A stretch of DNA of 64,000 nucleotides from Chryseobacterium indologenes (GCA_002439165.1 DJTE01000041.1:153066-217065), one strand, 5' to 3'. Shown: positions 18,385 through 25,347, counted from the first letter of the stretch. Notes: generated from the sequence alone by a model not told the origin. Translations and numbers: made by a program.

Positions 18385-18602
18385 ATAAAAAATAAGCGGT
18401 TAAACATTGATTAAGGTGTTTTTTTGTAATCGAAGTAACCTTAATCTCACACCGCTTTTATCATCAGGAAGACCGGCCGGACTCGAACCGGCGACACACG
18501 GCTTACGAAGCGAAGTAACTTTATCATCACACCCATCTCACAGGGTTAAAATTTAATAAAGTATGTTTACGTTGCTCTACCCAACTGAGCTACGGGCCTC
18601 CC
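18385..18602 (-). ncRNA. Y-RNA-like structured RNA with tRNA mimic, upstream of TROVE gene
   Basis: Read on the minus strand the RNA starts with a tRNA-like module of about 136 nt. A second stem-loop follows: AAGCGGT / ACCGCTT (7 bp), an internal loop GTGA opposite AATGTTTA, then GATTAAGGT / ACCTTAATC (9 bp) closing an A-rich loop. The structure ends CTTATTTTTT, a terminator-like U run only about 20 bases before the TROVE start. Bacterial Y RNAs of the YrlA type carry tRNA-like modules and are encoded beside Ro60 orthologues. Position, strand and structure therefore all point to the RNA partner of the TROVE protein. The exact 5' end is not known. Confidence 0.75.
18467..18602 (-). other. tRNA-like module within the Y-RNA-like gene
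   Basis: The 5' strand GGGAGGCC pairs fully (two wobbles) with the 3' strand GGTCTTCC. The D arm is textbook (TA, GCTC-AGTTGGGTA-GAGC) and so is the T arm (GCCGG-TTCGAGT-CCGGC). Between them, where a tRNA has a 17-nt anticodon arm, lie about 80 nt. These fold as ACTTTAT / ATAAAGT with an inner ACCC / GGGT hairpin. The acceptor is too long and carries a bulged C, no anticodon loop is recognisable, and no CCA is encoded. It is therefore a tRNA mimic, not a working tRNA. Confidence 0.8.
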
Positions 18603-18612
18603 TTATTGATGA

Positions 18613-18652
18613 TGCAAAGTAAATAGGGTAGTGCGCAATGTTTTTGCGTAAT
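18613..18652 (-). promoter_or_regulatory. Conserved 40-bp upstream module, copy A (before the Y-RNA-like gene)
   Basis: On the minus strand it reads TACGCAAAAACATTGCGCAC, then CTATTTACTTTGC, ending about 11 bases before the tRNA-like module. Two copies near 22.4 and 22.6 kb share TRCGCAAAAACAYTRCGCAC-like and TTACTTTGC blocks, and one of them precedes the second RlaP gene. TTACTTTGC resembles, but is one base shorter than, the TAnnTTTG -7 element of this phylum. Confidence 0.6.
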
Positions 18653-18740
18653 GAAGAATGGTTGAAATTTTTTTGAAATATTTGTTGTAATCTTCAGCTG
18701 GAAAAGTGAATTTTCTCCTGTTGGCAGGGGTGGACAGCTG

Positions 18741-19397
18741 TTAACATGGAAACCACCAGTGCATAAAAAAGATCCTGTTGTTTTTGAAAAATATTTTGAG
18801 ATGTCCGTCTGAAATGCCCTGATGGTCTTCTCTAAGCTGTATCACCTGGAATTTCCCTTCTTCATACACATCCAGTGTGCCGATATTTTTGATGGCATTC
18901 GGAAAGAGGGACTTCAGATCGGTAAGGGTTGTTTGGGCATCGATTGTAATGCCTTTGTACAGGATGTAATTTCCATTAAGAAACCTGAATTCATCTACCG
19001 CAACTTTATTCTGGGAGTTTTCAAAACGGGAGCCGTTTTTATAGAGATAGCGGTCATTCATATCTTTGCTTCCGTCGGGATTTTCAAAAATATACGTGCA
19101 GGGTGCTTCTTCGGACATCAGTTTAATGCTGTCTGGCTTTCCGAACACTTTTTCAAAATCATTGAGAGAAAAGAATCTTTTCAGCTTACCGTTAAAAAGA
19201 ATGTCATCTTCAAGCATGACTTCATTCAGACTGTCTTTTGAAGTATTTATGGTTGCAGGAGTGACAGATACCGATGAATCGTTTTTAATCCCGGTCTTTT
19301 GGTGCGGGCTGATATTCCGAGGCTCTTTTTTATTCCCCTCCTTTCCGGTACAGGACGAAAGGAAAATAAAGATCCATAGAATGGAAAGGTATTTCAT
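18741..19397 (-). CDS. Hypothetical lipoprotein
   Basis: This protein is about 218 aa from MKYLSILWIFIFLSSC, a clear lipoprotein signal (lipobox LSSC). The ATG is preferred to a GTG five codons upstream. The mature part begins with a polar linker, then 'FNGKLKRFFSLNDFEKVFG' and 'LTDLKSLFPNAIKNIGTLDV', ending 'RIFFMHWWFPC'. I do not recognise a family or a catalytic motif. It lies between the Y-RNA-like gene and the ATP-grasp cluster on the same strand, but spacing on both sides suggests its own promoter. A link to the RNA island is possible but unsupported. Confidence 0.65.
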   Translation of the reverse strand: MKYLSILWIFIFLSSCTGKEGNKKEPRNISPHQKTGIKNDSSVSVTPATINTSKDSLNEVMLEDDILFNGKLKRFFSLNDFEKVFGKPDSIKLMSEEAPCTYIFENPDGSKDMNDRYLYKNGSRFENSQNKVAVDEFRFLNGNYILYKGITIDAQTTLTDLKSLFPNAIKNIGTLDVYEEGKFQVIQLREDHQGISDGHLKIFFKNNRIFFMHWWFPC

Positions 19398-19532
19398 ATT
19401 TATATTTTCCACTAAAATACAAAAGGACCGGATAAAAGGAAACCATTAAGAACATGAAATCTGTTTAAAAATTAAAATAACTGCTGTTCAGTATGCTAAT
19501 TCATTTGAAACTTCATTTCTTAATGGTTTTCT

Positions 19533-20264
19533 CTAATGTTTAATGCAGCTTTCCACGATCACCTCCAGGGCTTTTTCCGCATCACAGGCATATAAGCCGG
19601 AGCACCAGGCGGGATTCGCTTCAATGAGCGCCCAGCCTTTTCCCTGGATGATTCCAAAGTCCAGAACAACCGCTTTGGGAAGGGTAGAAGCATATTGTCT
19701 GATGAACTTTTCAAAAAATGAGAACATTTCCTGATTTTCTGTTTCAGAAAGCGGATTCGTATCAAAAGTATTGTTCCTCCAATAGGATGAGTGGGTTTTT
19801 ATTTCCCCGTTCAATACAAAGCACCGCACTTCAAGCTGCCATTCCACGACTTCCGAAATAAAGACGGTACTTTCCGGATCAACGGTATCAAAACCTTTGA
19901 TATTGCTTACTTTATCATAAACGCCTGCTTTAAAGCTTTTGAAATCTGCACATTTGATAAAAACGTTTTCCAGCTCTGTAAAATCTTTCAGCTGGCCATA
20001 AGATATTTTCCGTTGGGTAAATTCTTCTGAAATATGGGCCATCCAGTCATCATCCGGTTTGGTAAGGGTAAGCCCGCACTGCCCGGCAACGATCTCTGCA
20101 TAAATATCTTCACCGTATACGCCAATGACATCGGCACGGAATTCTTCCGGAACCTTCCATTGGGCATTAAACCGGTTCAGCTCATATGGAGAGTTGAGGG
20201 ATGCTTTTTTCAGATTGTTGCTGTCTTCCGTGTACATGGGAGAAAGCGCGATTATATTTTTCAT
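19533..20264 (-). CDS. R2K-type ATP-grasp enzyme
   Basis: This 243-aa protein has the C-terminal ATP-grasp layout of the R2K_3 group: 'EWQLEVRCFVLNGEIKTHS' (Arg and basic residues in the nucleotide site) and 'WALIEANPAWCSGLYACD' (E-x-N metal site). ATP-grasp enzymes ligate a carboxylate to an amine or thiol through an acyl phosphate. R2K members are predicted to modify peptides or proteins and have been noted near RNA repair genes. It is the last gene of a four-gene minus-strand run with an RlaP nucleotidyltransferase and two paralogous unknown proteins. Substrate and product are unknown. Confidence 0.78.
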   Translation of the reverse strand: MKNIIALSPMYTEDSNNLKKASLNSPYELNRFNAQWKVPEEFRADVIGVYGEDIYAEIVAGQCGLTLTKPDDDWMAHISEEFTQRKISYGQLKDFTELENVFIKCADFKSFKAGVYDKVSNIKGFDTVDPESTVFISEVVEWQLEVRCFVLNGEIKTHSSYWRNNTFDTNPLSETENQEMFSFFEKFIRQYASTLPKAVVLDFGIIQGKGWALIEANPAWCSGLYACDAEKALEVIVESCIKH

Positions 20265-20290
20265 GGTATTAAGTTTTTTTTTAATTCTAA

Positions 20291-20914
20291 TTAATCTTTC
20301 TGATTCAATGCTTGCAGGATAATTTCTTCAAATGACTGGTAATCCTGAAGTTCTTCATATCTGATTCCGGCCGTTGTTCTGTATAATGTATTTAAACCCG
20401 GATAATCCTGCCCGACCAGTCCCACAAGATCGGTCGTAAGAACAAGATTTTGGAAACCGAAATCAAGCGTAATAATCAGTTCTTCACCGGAAGCTTTGAA
20501 TTCTCTGTAACACTTATTGATGAAGGTGGAATCCACAATAGTATTATTAAAACAGTCTTCTTTCAGGTTAAATTCATACCTCATCTTATCCAGTAAATCC
20601 TGAAGTGGGGTCAAATCCGTTTCTCTGCCATGTATTTCCTGATAACGATTTACAACATGTTCAATAAATTTCCCGGTGAAAAATAGTTCAATGTGATCGC
20701 TATCAAAATGCCAGAACGGACTGTAATAATAATGATCTTTTGGAAGATTGAAACGTACCAGAAAGTCAATAACAGATGGAGGAACCATTAATCCGAATTC
20801 CTCTTTTAAAACTCTGCATTGTTCAATAAAAGGATGAGGTGGTTCGGATTCTTTTTTCCTCCGGACATTTTGAGTTTCCTTGCTCATATTTTTAAACCAT
20901 TGAAATAATTTCAT
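20291..20914 (-). CDS. Unknown protein, paralogue of the adjacent 221-aa protein
   Basis: This 207-aa protein begins MKLFQWFKNMSKE. It shares with its neighbour the N-terminus MKLFQWFK, 'PHPFIEQCRVLKEEFGLMVP', 'FFTGKFIEHVVNRYQEIHG', 'LDKMRYEFNLKEDCF' and 'FINKCYREF', so the pair arose by tandem duplication. The 'LKEEFGLMVPPSVIDFLVRF' region is faintly like the start of a SMI1/KNR4 (SUKH) fold, but this is weak. No signal peptide or enzyme motif is seen. It is co-directional with the RlaP and ATP-grasp genes and probably in one operon with them. Confidence 0.65.
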   Translation of the reverse strand: MKLFQWFKNMSKETQNVRRKKESEPPHPFIEQCRVLKEEFGLMVPPSVIDFLVRFNLPKDHYYYSPFWHFDSDHIELFFTGKFIEHVVNRYQEIHGRETDLTPLQDLLDKMRYEFNLKEDCFNNTIVDSTFINKCYREFKASGEELIITLDFGFQNLVLTTDLVGLVGQDYPGLNTLYRTTAGIRYEELQDYQSFEEIILQALNQKD

Positions 20915-20925
20915 TGTTTTTTTAT

Positions 20926-21591
20926 TTAATAGGATTGGTTATTCCGGGCAGATGAGTGCTCCTTTATAATGGTATCGCCGACTGTTCCATAATAATTCAG
21001 AACCTGATAGGTGATGGTAATGCCATTAATATCCAGATCTTCAGACATTCCATGATAACCTCCTGCTCTGTATCCTTTTTTATCACCGGTCATGATCATA
21101 TATTCAGCACCGCCGCAATCAGCATAGGTTTCGATTCCTATCATAAGGCAGTCCTGGTTTCTTTCCAGTTCTTCATAGCACCGGTCGATGAAAGAAATGT
21201 CCATATGCTCGGCTGCAAACCTGTTCTCTTTTAGGATGAATTCATAATGAGCTTCATCCAGAATTTCCTGCAGATGGTTATAATCAGCCTGTTCACCATG
21301 AATCTCCGTATATCTTTTTACAGCATACAGAATAAATTCCCGGGTGAAAAATACCCTTTCTTCAATCTCACTGTCCCAAAGACATTTGTACCTGAAATTC
21401 TTTTCTGATACCTTATGACGGGTGAAGAATGAAATATAAACATCAGGAACAATCAATCCATATTCTTCTTTGAGGTATTTACATCTTTCAACAAAAGGAT
21501 GTGGTGATATATGGTCATTTTTTTCTGTCTGAATTCCAGATCCGGTATTATTATTTTTCATTGTTTTTTTAAACCATTGAAACAGTTTCAA
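20926..21591 (-). CDS. Unknown protein, paralogue of the adjacent 207-aa protein
   Basis: This 221-aa protein begins MKLFQWFKKTMKN. The conserved blocks with its downstream paralogue span nearly the whole length ('PHPFVERCKYLKEEYGLIVP', 'FFTREFILYAVKRYTEIHG', 'LDEAHYEFILKENRF', 'FIDRCYEEL'). The C-terminal part 'LMIGIETYADCGGAEYMIMT' is less like the paralogue and resembles the sheet of SUKH-type immunity proteins, a low-confidence suggestion. It starts one base after the RlaP stop codon, so translation is probably coupled. The function is unknown. Confidence 0.65.
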   Translation of the reverse strand: MKLFQWFKKTMKNNNTGSGIQTEKNDHISPHPFVERCKYLKEEYGLIVPDVYISFFTRHKVSEKNFRYKCLWDSEIEERVFFTREFILYAVKRYTEIHGEQADYNHLQEILDEAHYEFILKENRFAAEHMDISFIDRCYEELERNQDCLMIGIETYADCGGAEYMIMTGDKKGYRAGGYHGMSEDLDINGITITYQVLNYYGTVGDTIIKEHSSARNNQSY

Positions 21592-21592
21592 T

Positions 21593-22345
21593 TTACTTTA
21601 TTTTTAGTATTTTCCTGAAAACCCTTTCCATTTCACCCTTATCCGCTTTTCCTCCGGCCAGGTTTCTGGATCTTTCTTCATTTTCAAGGACTGTTTTTTC
21701 CAGGAATCCGAAGAGTTCCCAATCGTTGGGATGGTAATAGGACTCTCCTTTTGTCGCTTTTAAAGAAACGAGGTCTTCTATTTTTCTTCGTGTATAATCG
21801 TCAGTCAGAACCAGCAGTTCACTGAACAGAACCGGAGGAACCGTTCCTTTTTCTATGATCCACTTTCCAATAAGGGCAGTTCTCAGACAGTAAAAATAGC
21901 TTTTCAGTTTTACTTCATCACTTCTGCAGGCTTCCAGGTACTTTTTGCTCATGCTCAGATAATGATAGGAAACCGCTATCGGAGAAAAACATGCACCGGC
22001 CAAAGGTCTGAATAATTCTGAAAACTTTCTGTTCTCTTTATACACAATCGGAGAATAAAACCAGCTCAGTAAAGCCGCATTTGACTTCAACAGCAGATGA
22101 AACGTCTTTCTGAGGTCCCAGCCGGAACCATCCAGATCATCTTCGGTCATAAATTCTATGGTTTCGTCCTTATCCCACGGTGAAAGATACCAGTCTTTTT
22201 CATGGCGGTAGATAAAACGGATATCATAATCGCTGTCCGGAGAGGCAAAACCCCAGGCCCTGCTTCCTGATTCTACTGCCAGAAGCACTTCTATGCTGCG
22301 TTCTTCCTCTATTTTCTTTATTTTTTCTAGTATTTTGGGTGTCAT
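21593..22345 (-). CDS. RlaP-type (COG3541) nucleotidyltransferase, copy 2
   Basis: This 250-aa protein runs from MTPKILEKIKK. The further upstream frame reads through repeats and is not credible. The polymerase-beta fold signature is present: 'AVESGSRAWGFASPDSDYDI', with G-S, R and the D-x-D pair, then 'FHLLLKSNAALLSWFYSPIV' and a helical C-terminus. It is shorter than and clearly diverged from copy 1, so it is not a recent duplicate. It opens a four-gene cluster with two unknown paralogues and an ATP-grasp enzyme. Its upstream region carries the same 40-bp module as the Y-RNA-like gene, so the two may be switched on together. The predicted role is nucleotide transfer to RNA. Confidence 0.82.
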   Translation of the reverse strand: MTPKILEKIKKIEEERSIEVLLAVESGSRAWGFASPDSDYDIRFIYRHEKDWYLSPWDKDETIEFMTEDDLDGSGWDLRKTFHLLLKSNAALLSWFYSPIVYKENRKFSELFRPLAGACFSPIAVSYHYLSMSKKYLEACRSDEVKLKSYFYCLRTALIGKWIIEKGTVPPVLFSELLVLTDDYTRRKIEDLVSLKATKGESYYHPNDWELFGFLEKTVLENEERSRNLAGGKADKGEMERVFRKILKIK

Positions 22346-22361
22346 TGTTTTCAATTTTACG

Positions 22362-22400
22362 GCAAAGTAAGGAGGTGAGTGCGTAGTGTTTTTGCGCAGG
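22362..22400 (-). promoter_or_regulatory. Conserved 40-bp upstream module, copy B (before RlaP copy 2)
   Basis: On the minus strand it reads TGCGCAAAAACACTACGCAC, then TCACCTCCTTACTTTGC, ending 17 bases before the RlaP start. It matches the element before the Y-RNA-like gene over most of its length, including the paired CGCA boxes and TTACTTTGC. Confidence 0.6.
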
Positions 22401-22575
22401 AAAATAAGGGAAGTAGGGGATGATAGATGATAGATGATAGATGATAGACGGATAGATAATAGATGACAATGGACAGTCGTTGAAGAGAATTTCATTCCTT
22501 AAATCACCATGTCTGTCATCTATCCGTCTATTATCTGTCCGTCTTTTCTGTCTTTTCTCTCTTTCCGATTTTTTG

Positions 22576-22614
22576 GCAAAGTAAAGAGGTGAGTTTGCAG
22601 TTTTTTTGCGCAGG
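22576..22614 (-). promoter_or_regulatory. Conserved upstream module, copy C (probably a duplicate)
   Basis: This is a third, less well conserved copy (TGCGCAAAAAAACTGCAAAC, then TTTACTTTGC). It lies in the second unit of the tandem duplication, with no gene directly downstream other than the first unit. It was probably copied along with the duplication. Confidence 0.45.
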
Positions 22615-22815
22615 AAAATAAGGGAAGCAGAGGATAGATAATAGATGACAATGGACAGTCGGTGAAGAAATCAAATCCCTTAAATCACGATGTCTATTAT
22701 CTATCCGTCTATTATCTTTTCTCTTTCCTCTTTTTCTCTCAAACAAAACCTCATCACATATACCCGGAAAAATTCTCAATTTCACTAATATTGCACATAA
22801 ATTTAACACATACTC

Positions 22816-23820
22816 ATGTTAGCCAACGAACTTCAGCATAAAATAGATTTTAAAACAAAGCCATTAGGAGCATTGGGACACCTGGAATATCTTGCCCACA
22901 AAATAGGAATGGTTCAGAAAACGGTTTCACCTCAGCTTTTGCAGCCGCACATGGTTGTTTTTGCCGCAGATCATGGTATTGCTTCGGCAGGTGTAAGTGC
23001 CTATCCGCAGGAAGTGACGTATCAGATGGTGATGAATTTCCTGAGTGGCGGGGCGGCTATCAATGTGTTTTGCAGGCAGCAGGGAATAGAGATCAGGATT
23101 GTGGACGCCGGAGTGAATTTCGATTTTCCGGAAGGGCTTGAACTGATTGACAAAAAGGTGAGGAAGTCCAGCCGGAATATGCTTAAAGAGCCGGCAATGA
23201 CAGAAGAAGAATATTTACAGGCTCTGGAAAACGGGAGATCAGTGGTGTCGGAAATTGCTGAAACAGGTTGTAATATCATCGGTTTTGGAGAAATGGGTAT
23301 CGGGAATACTTCTGCATCTTCACTGATGATGAGCAGGCTTTTTGATCTGCCGGCGGCAGATTGTATAGGAAGGGGAACCGGGCTTGATGATGAGCAGCTT
23401 CAGCGTAAGATCAGTATTTTATCCGAAGTTTTACAGCAATATCCTCGTATTCAGACGGCTGATGAAGTGGCGCAGACTTTTGGCGGACTGGAAATTGTAC
23501 AGATGATGGGAGCTATGGAAGAAGCTTTTAAGCAGGACATGCTGATCATGGTAGATGGTTTTATCGCCAGTATAGCCGTAGCAGCGGTCTCAAAAAAGAA
23601 TCCTGAGATCCTTAAGAACTGTATCTTCTGCCATGTCAGTGATGAAAATGCCCATCAGAAGCTTCTTGAGCTTTTGGGACAGAAGGCATTACTGAATCTT
23701 AACCTGCGTCTGGGAGAAGGAACAGGCTGTGCACTGGCTTATCCGCTGATACAGAGTGCCGTGAATTTCCTGAATGAAATGTCAAGTTTTGAAGATGCTC
23801 ATGTTTCAAATAAAGCATAA
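22816..23820 (+). CDS. cobT: Nicotinate-nucleotide-dimethylbenzimidazole phosphoribosyltransferase
   Basis: This 334-aa protein has near-standard CobT length. Family hallmarks are 'MVVFAADHGIASAGVSAYPQ', 'SGGAAINVFCRQQGIEIRIVDAG', 'GFGEMGIGNTSASSL' (phosphoribosyl binding) and 'VDGFIASIAVAA'. The enzyme makes alpha-ribazole phosphate from nicotinate mononucleotide and dimethylbenzimidazole (or a related base), the activated lower ligand of cobalamin. It is the first of three genes, cobT-cobS-cobC, with cobS starting right after its stop codon. It acts in the cytoplasm. No riboswitch was recognised upstream. Confidence 0.95.
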   Translation: MLANELQHKIDFKTKPLGALGHLEYLAHKIGMVQKTVSPQLLQPHMVVFAADHGIASAGVSAYPQEVTYQMVMNFLSGGAAINVFCRQQGIEIRIVDAGVNFDFPEGLELIDKKVRKSSRNMLKEPAMTEEEYLQALENGRSVVSEIAETGCNIIGFGEMGIGNTSASSLMMSRLFDLPAADCIGRGTGLDDEQLQRKISILSEVLQQYPRIQTADEVAQTFGGLEIVQMMGAMEEAFKQDMLIMVDGFIASIAVAAVSKKNPEILKNCIFCHVSDENAHQKLLELLGQKALLNLNLRLGEGTGCALAYPLIQSAVNFLNEMSSFEDAHVSNKA

Positions 23821-24603
23821 ATGAAAGCGGTAAAAAACGAGCTGATCTATTTTGCAACGGCCCTGATGTTCTTTACGAGAATTCCGGTTCCGTTCAAGAT
23901 TCCGTATTCCGGGGAAATTATGAACCGGTCGCAGAAATATTTTGCCTGGGTAGGGCTGCTGGTAGGCTTGATCAATGCTGCTGTTCTCTATCTTTCCTAT
24001 CATATTTTTAACCTGGATATTGCCATTGTTCTGATGATGATTTCCAGCGTTCTGCTTACCGGGGCTTTTCATGAAGACGGTTTTACGGATGTCTGCGACA
24101 GTTTCGGAGGCGGTTACGGAAAAGAAAAAATCCTTACCATTATGAAAGACAGCAGGGTGGGAGCTTACGGAGCCGTAGGAATTATCCTTTTGTTTGCTTT
24201 AAAGTTTTTCAGCGTCAAAGCATTGGGAAACATGGATCTGGTTCCTGCCTTCAGCATTATCGTCCTGGCTCATACAGCGAGCCGTTTCATTTCAGGAACG
24301 ATGATTTATACTCATCATTATGTGACGGATATTGATGTGAGCAAATCAAAGCCTTTAGCTAATAAGCCTTTGGATGGAAAATCTCTGCTGGTAAGCTTTA
24401 TGAGTGTAGTGGTGGCTTTTGCCCTGATTCCTGATCCGCGTCTGATCATAGCTTTTGTATTGGCCTATGTCGGGAAAATCTGTATGGGCTGGTATTTTAA
24501 GAAGCATATCGGCGGTTATACGGGTGACTGTCTGGGAGCCGTGCAGCAGGTGAGTGAAGTTTTGTTTTATCTTGGAACAATGATCGTATGGAAATTCATC
24601 TGA
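23821..24603 (+). CDS. cobS: Adenosylcobinamide-GDP ribazoletransferase
   Basis: This 260-aa membrane protein is of CobS family length. It has 'ALMFFTRIPVP' near the N-terminus, the acidic metal site 'HEDGFTDVCDSFGGG' and 'MKDSRVGAYGAVGI', plus several membrane helices. It joins alpha-ribazole (phosphate) to adenosylcobinamide-GDP in the inner membrane, the last assembly step of cobamides. Its start abuts the cobT stop, and its end overlaps cobC by 16 bases, so the three are translationally coupled. Confidence 0.95.
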   Translation: MKAVKNELIYFATALMFFTRIPVPFKIPYSGEIMNRSQKYFAWVGLLVGLINAAVLYLSYHIFNLDIAIVLMMISSVLLTGAFHEDGFTDVCDSFGGGYGKEKILTIMKDSRVGAYGAVGIILLFALKFFSVKALGNMDLVPAFSIIVLAHTASRFISGTMIYTHHYVTDIDVSKSKPLANKPLDGKSLLVSFMSVVVAFALIPDPRLIIAFVLAYVGKICMGWYFKKHIGGYTGDCLGAVQQVSEVLFYLGTMIVWKFI

Positions 24604-25142
24604 TCCGTCATACCGCAGTAGATAATCCGTCAAACCTATGTTACGGATTTGCAGAAATGCCTTTGAAGAAAGATTATATTGACGATTTTAAGAACCTGGA
24701 TCTTGAACAGGATTTTGACCGTATTATTTCAAGTCCGTCGCAACGGTGTACTCTTCTGGCAGATTATCTTCAGGCGGAATATAGCACCGATGAAAGGCTC
24801 CGTGAGATGAATTTCGGAAACTGGGAGATGAAATCCTGGACGGAAATTCCTGAAGAGGAAATTAATCCCTGGTATGAAGATTTTATTCATGTAAAAGCTT
24901 CAGAAGGTGAAAATCTTCTGGAAATGCAGTCCCGCGTTATCAATTTCTGGAATGAACTTACTGCTGCTGAAAATAAGGATAAAATTCTCTTGGTAGCCCA
25001 TGCCGGAGTAATACGGCTCATATTACAGGCTGTTCTTCAGTTCCCGTTAGAAAATATGTTTAAATTACAGATCGGCTACGGAAAACGAACTGTTATTGAG
25101 ATAAAAGACGGATATTTTTCTGTGAAAGTACTGAATCTGTAA
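24588..25142 (+). CDS. cobC: Alpha-ribazole phosphatase (histidine phosphatase family)
   Basis: This 184-aa protein belongs to the histidine phosphatase (PGAM-like) superfamily. The catalytic 'LIRHTAVD' lies at the N-terminus, with 'ISSPSQRCTLLADYL' (the conserved Arg region), 'LREMNFGNWEMKSW' (catalytic acid region) and 'LLVAHAGVIRLIL' (second His). It removes the phosphate from alpha-ribazole phosphate or from adenosylcobalamin phosphate. The family alone is ambiguous, but the overlap with cobS makes the cobC role very likely. Confidence 0.9.
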   Translation: MEIHLIRHTAVDNPSNLCYGFAEMPLKKDYIDDFKNLDLEQDFDRIISSPSQRCTLLADYLQAEYSTDERLREMNFGNWEMKSWTEIPEEEINPWYEDFIHVKASEGENLLEMQSRVINFWNELTAAENKDKILLVAHAGVIRLILQAVLQFPLENMFKLQIGYGKRTVIEIKDGYFSVKVLNL

Positions 25143-25197
25143 GAGTAAAACGGTCAGGGAAATCTGTAATGATTTAAGCTGGTAATTAGGATTACTT

Positions 25198-25267
25198 ATT
25201 GCTCATTACTCATTACTCATTACTCATTATTCATTATTCATTATTCATTATTCATTATTCATTACTC
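25198..25267. repeat. Tandem heptamer repeat (ATTAYTC x10)
   Basis: Ten consecutive 7-base units lie downstream of cobC: ATTGCTC once, ATTACTC three times, ATTATTC five times and ATTACTC once. Units are perfect apart from these substitutions. It is a non-coding microsatellite, prone to slippage. Confidence 0.9.
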
Positions 25268-25347
25268 ATATAATTAGCCACAAAAAGAGACCGTTCATCA
25301 TATGACAGCCTCTTTTCAACAATTTTAAATTTTAACTACTTTTGAGT

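Larger units (their letters stand above)
18365..18740. other. Intergenic region holding the Y-RNA-like gene and its promoter module
   Basis: This stretch is occupied by a minus-strand structured RNA, its upstream conserved element, and about 90 unremarkable bases at the end of the neighbouring lipoprotein gene. No protein gene is seen here. Confidence 0.7.
22362..22730. repeat. Imperfect tandem duplication, period about 214 bases
   Basis: The second unit (from about 22576) repeats the first in order: GGCAAAGTAA, the TTTTTGCGCAGGAAAATAAGG block, GATAGATAATAGATGACAATGG, ACAGTCG, CCTTAAATCAC and a CTATCCGTCTATTATCT tract. Within each unit GATAGATAATAGA can pair with its complement TATTATCTATC. 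The first unit also has TAGATGA repeated several times. Confidence 0.7.
22346..22815. other. Repeat-rich intergenic region before cobT
   Basis: There is no credible gene; the open frames here are made of repeats. The stretch holds the upstream module of the second RlaP gene, a roughly 214-bp imperfect tandem duplication with TAGATGA-type arrays, and the cobT promoter region. Confidence 0.7.

Noticed and set aside
18467..18602. A functional tRNA gene, possibly with an intron
   Set aside because: D and T arms are perfect, but the acceptor is too long with a bulge, no anticodon arm can be formed after removing any simple insert, the insert is too short for a group I intron, and its position beside a TROVE gene favours a Y-RNA mimic.
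18613..18652. Sigma-54 promoter for the TROVE region, as for rtc operons elsewhere
   Set aside because: The CGCAC and TTTGC boxes are too far apart and lack the GG/GC pattern; no sigma-54 activator is nearby.
22531..22809. Open frame in the repeats before cobT
   Set aside because: It is built from the tandem repeat units and CTATTATC tracts, with no protein-like pattern.
25198..25267. CRISPR array
   Set aside because: Units are 7 bases with no spacers and no cas genes are present in the window.
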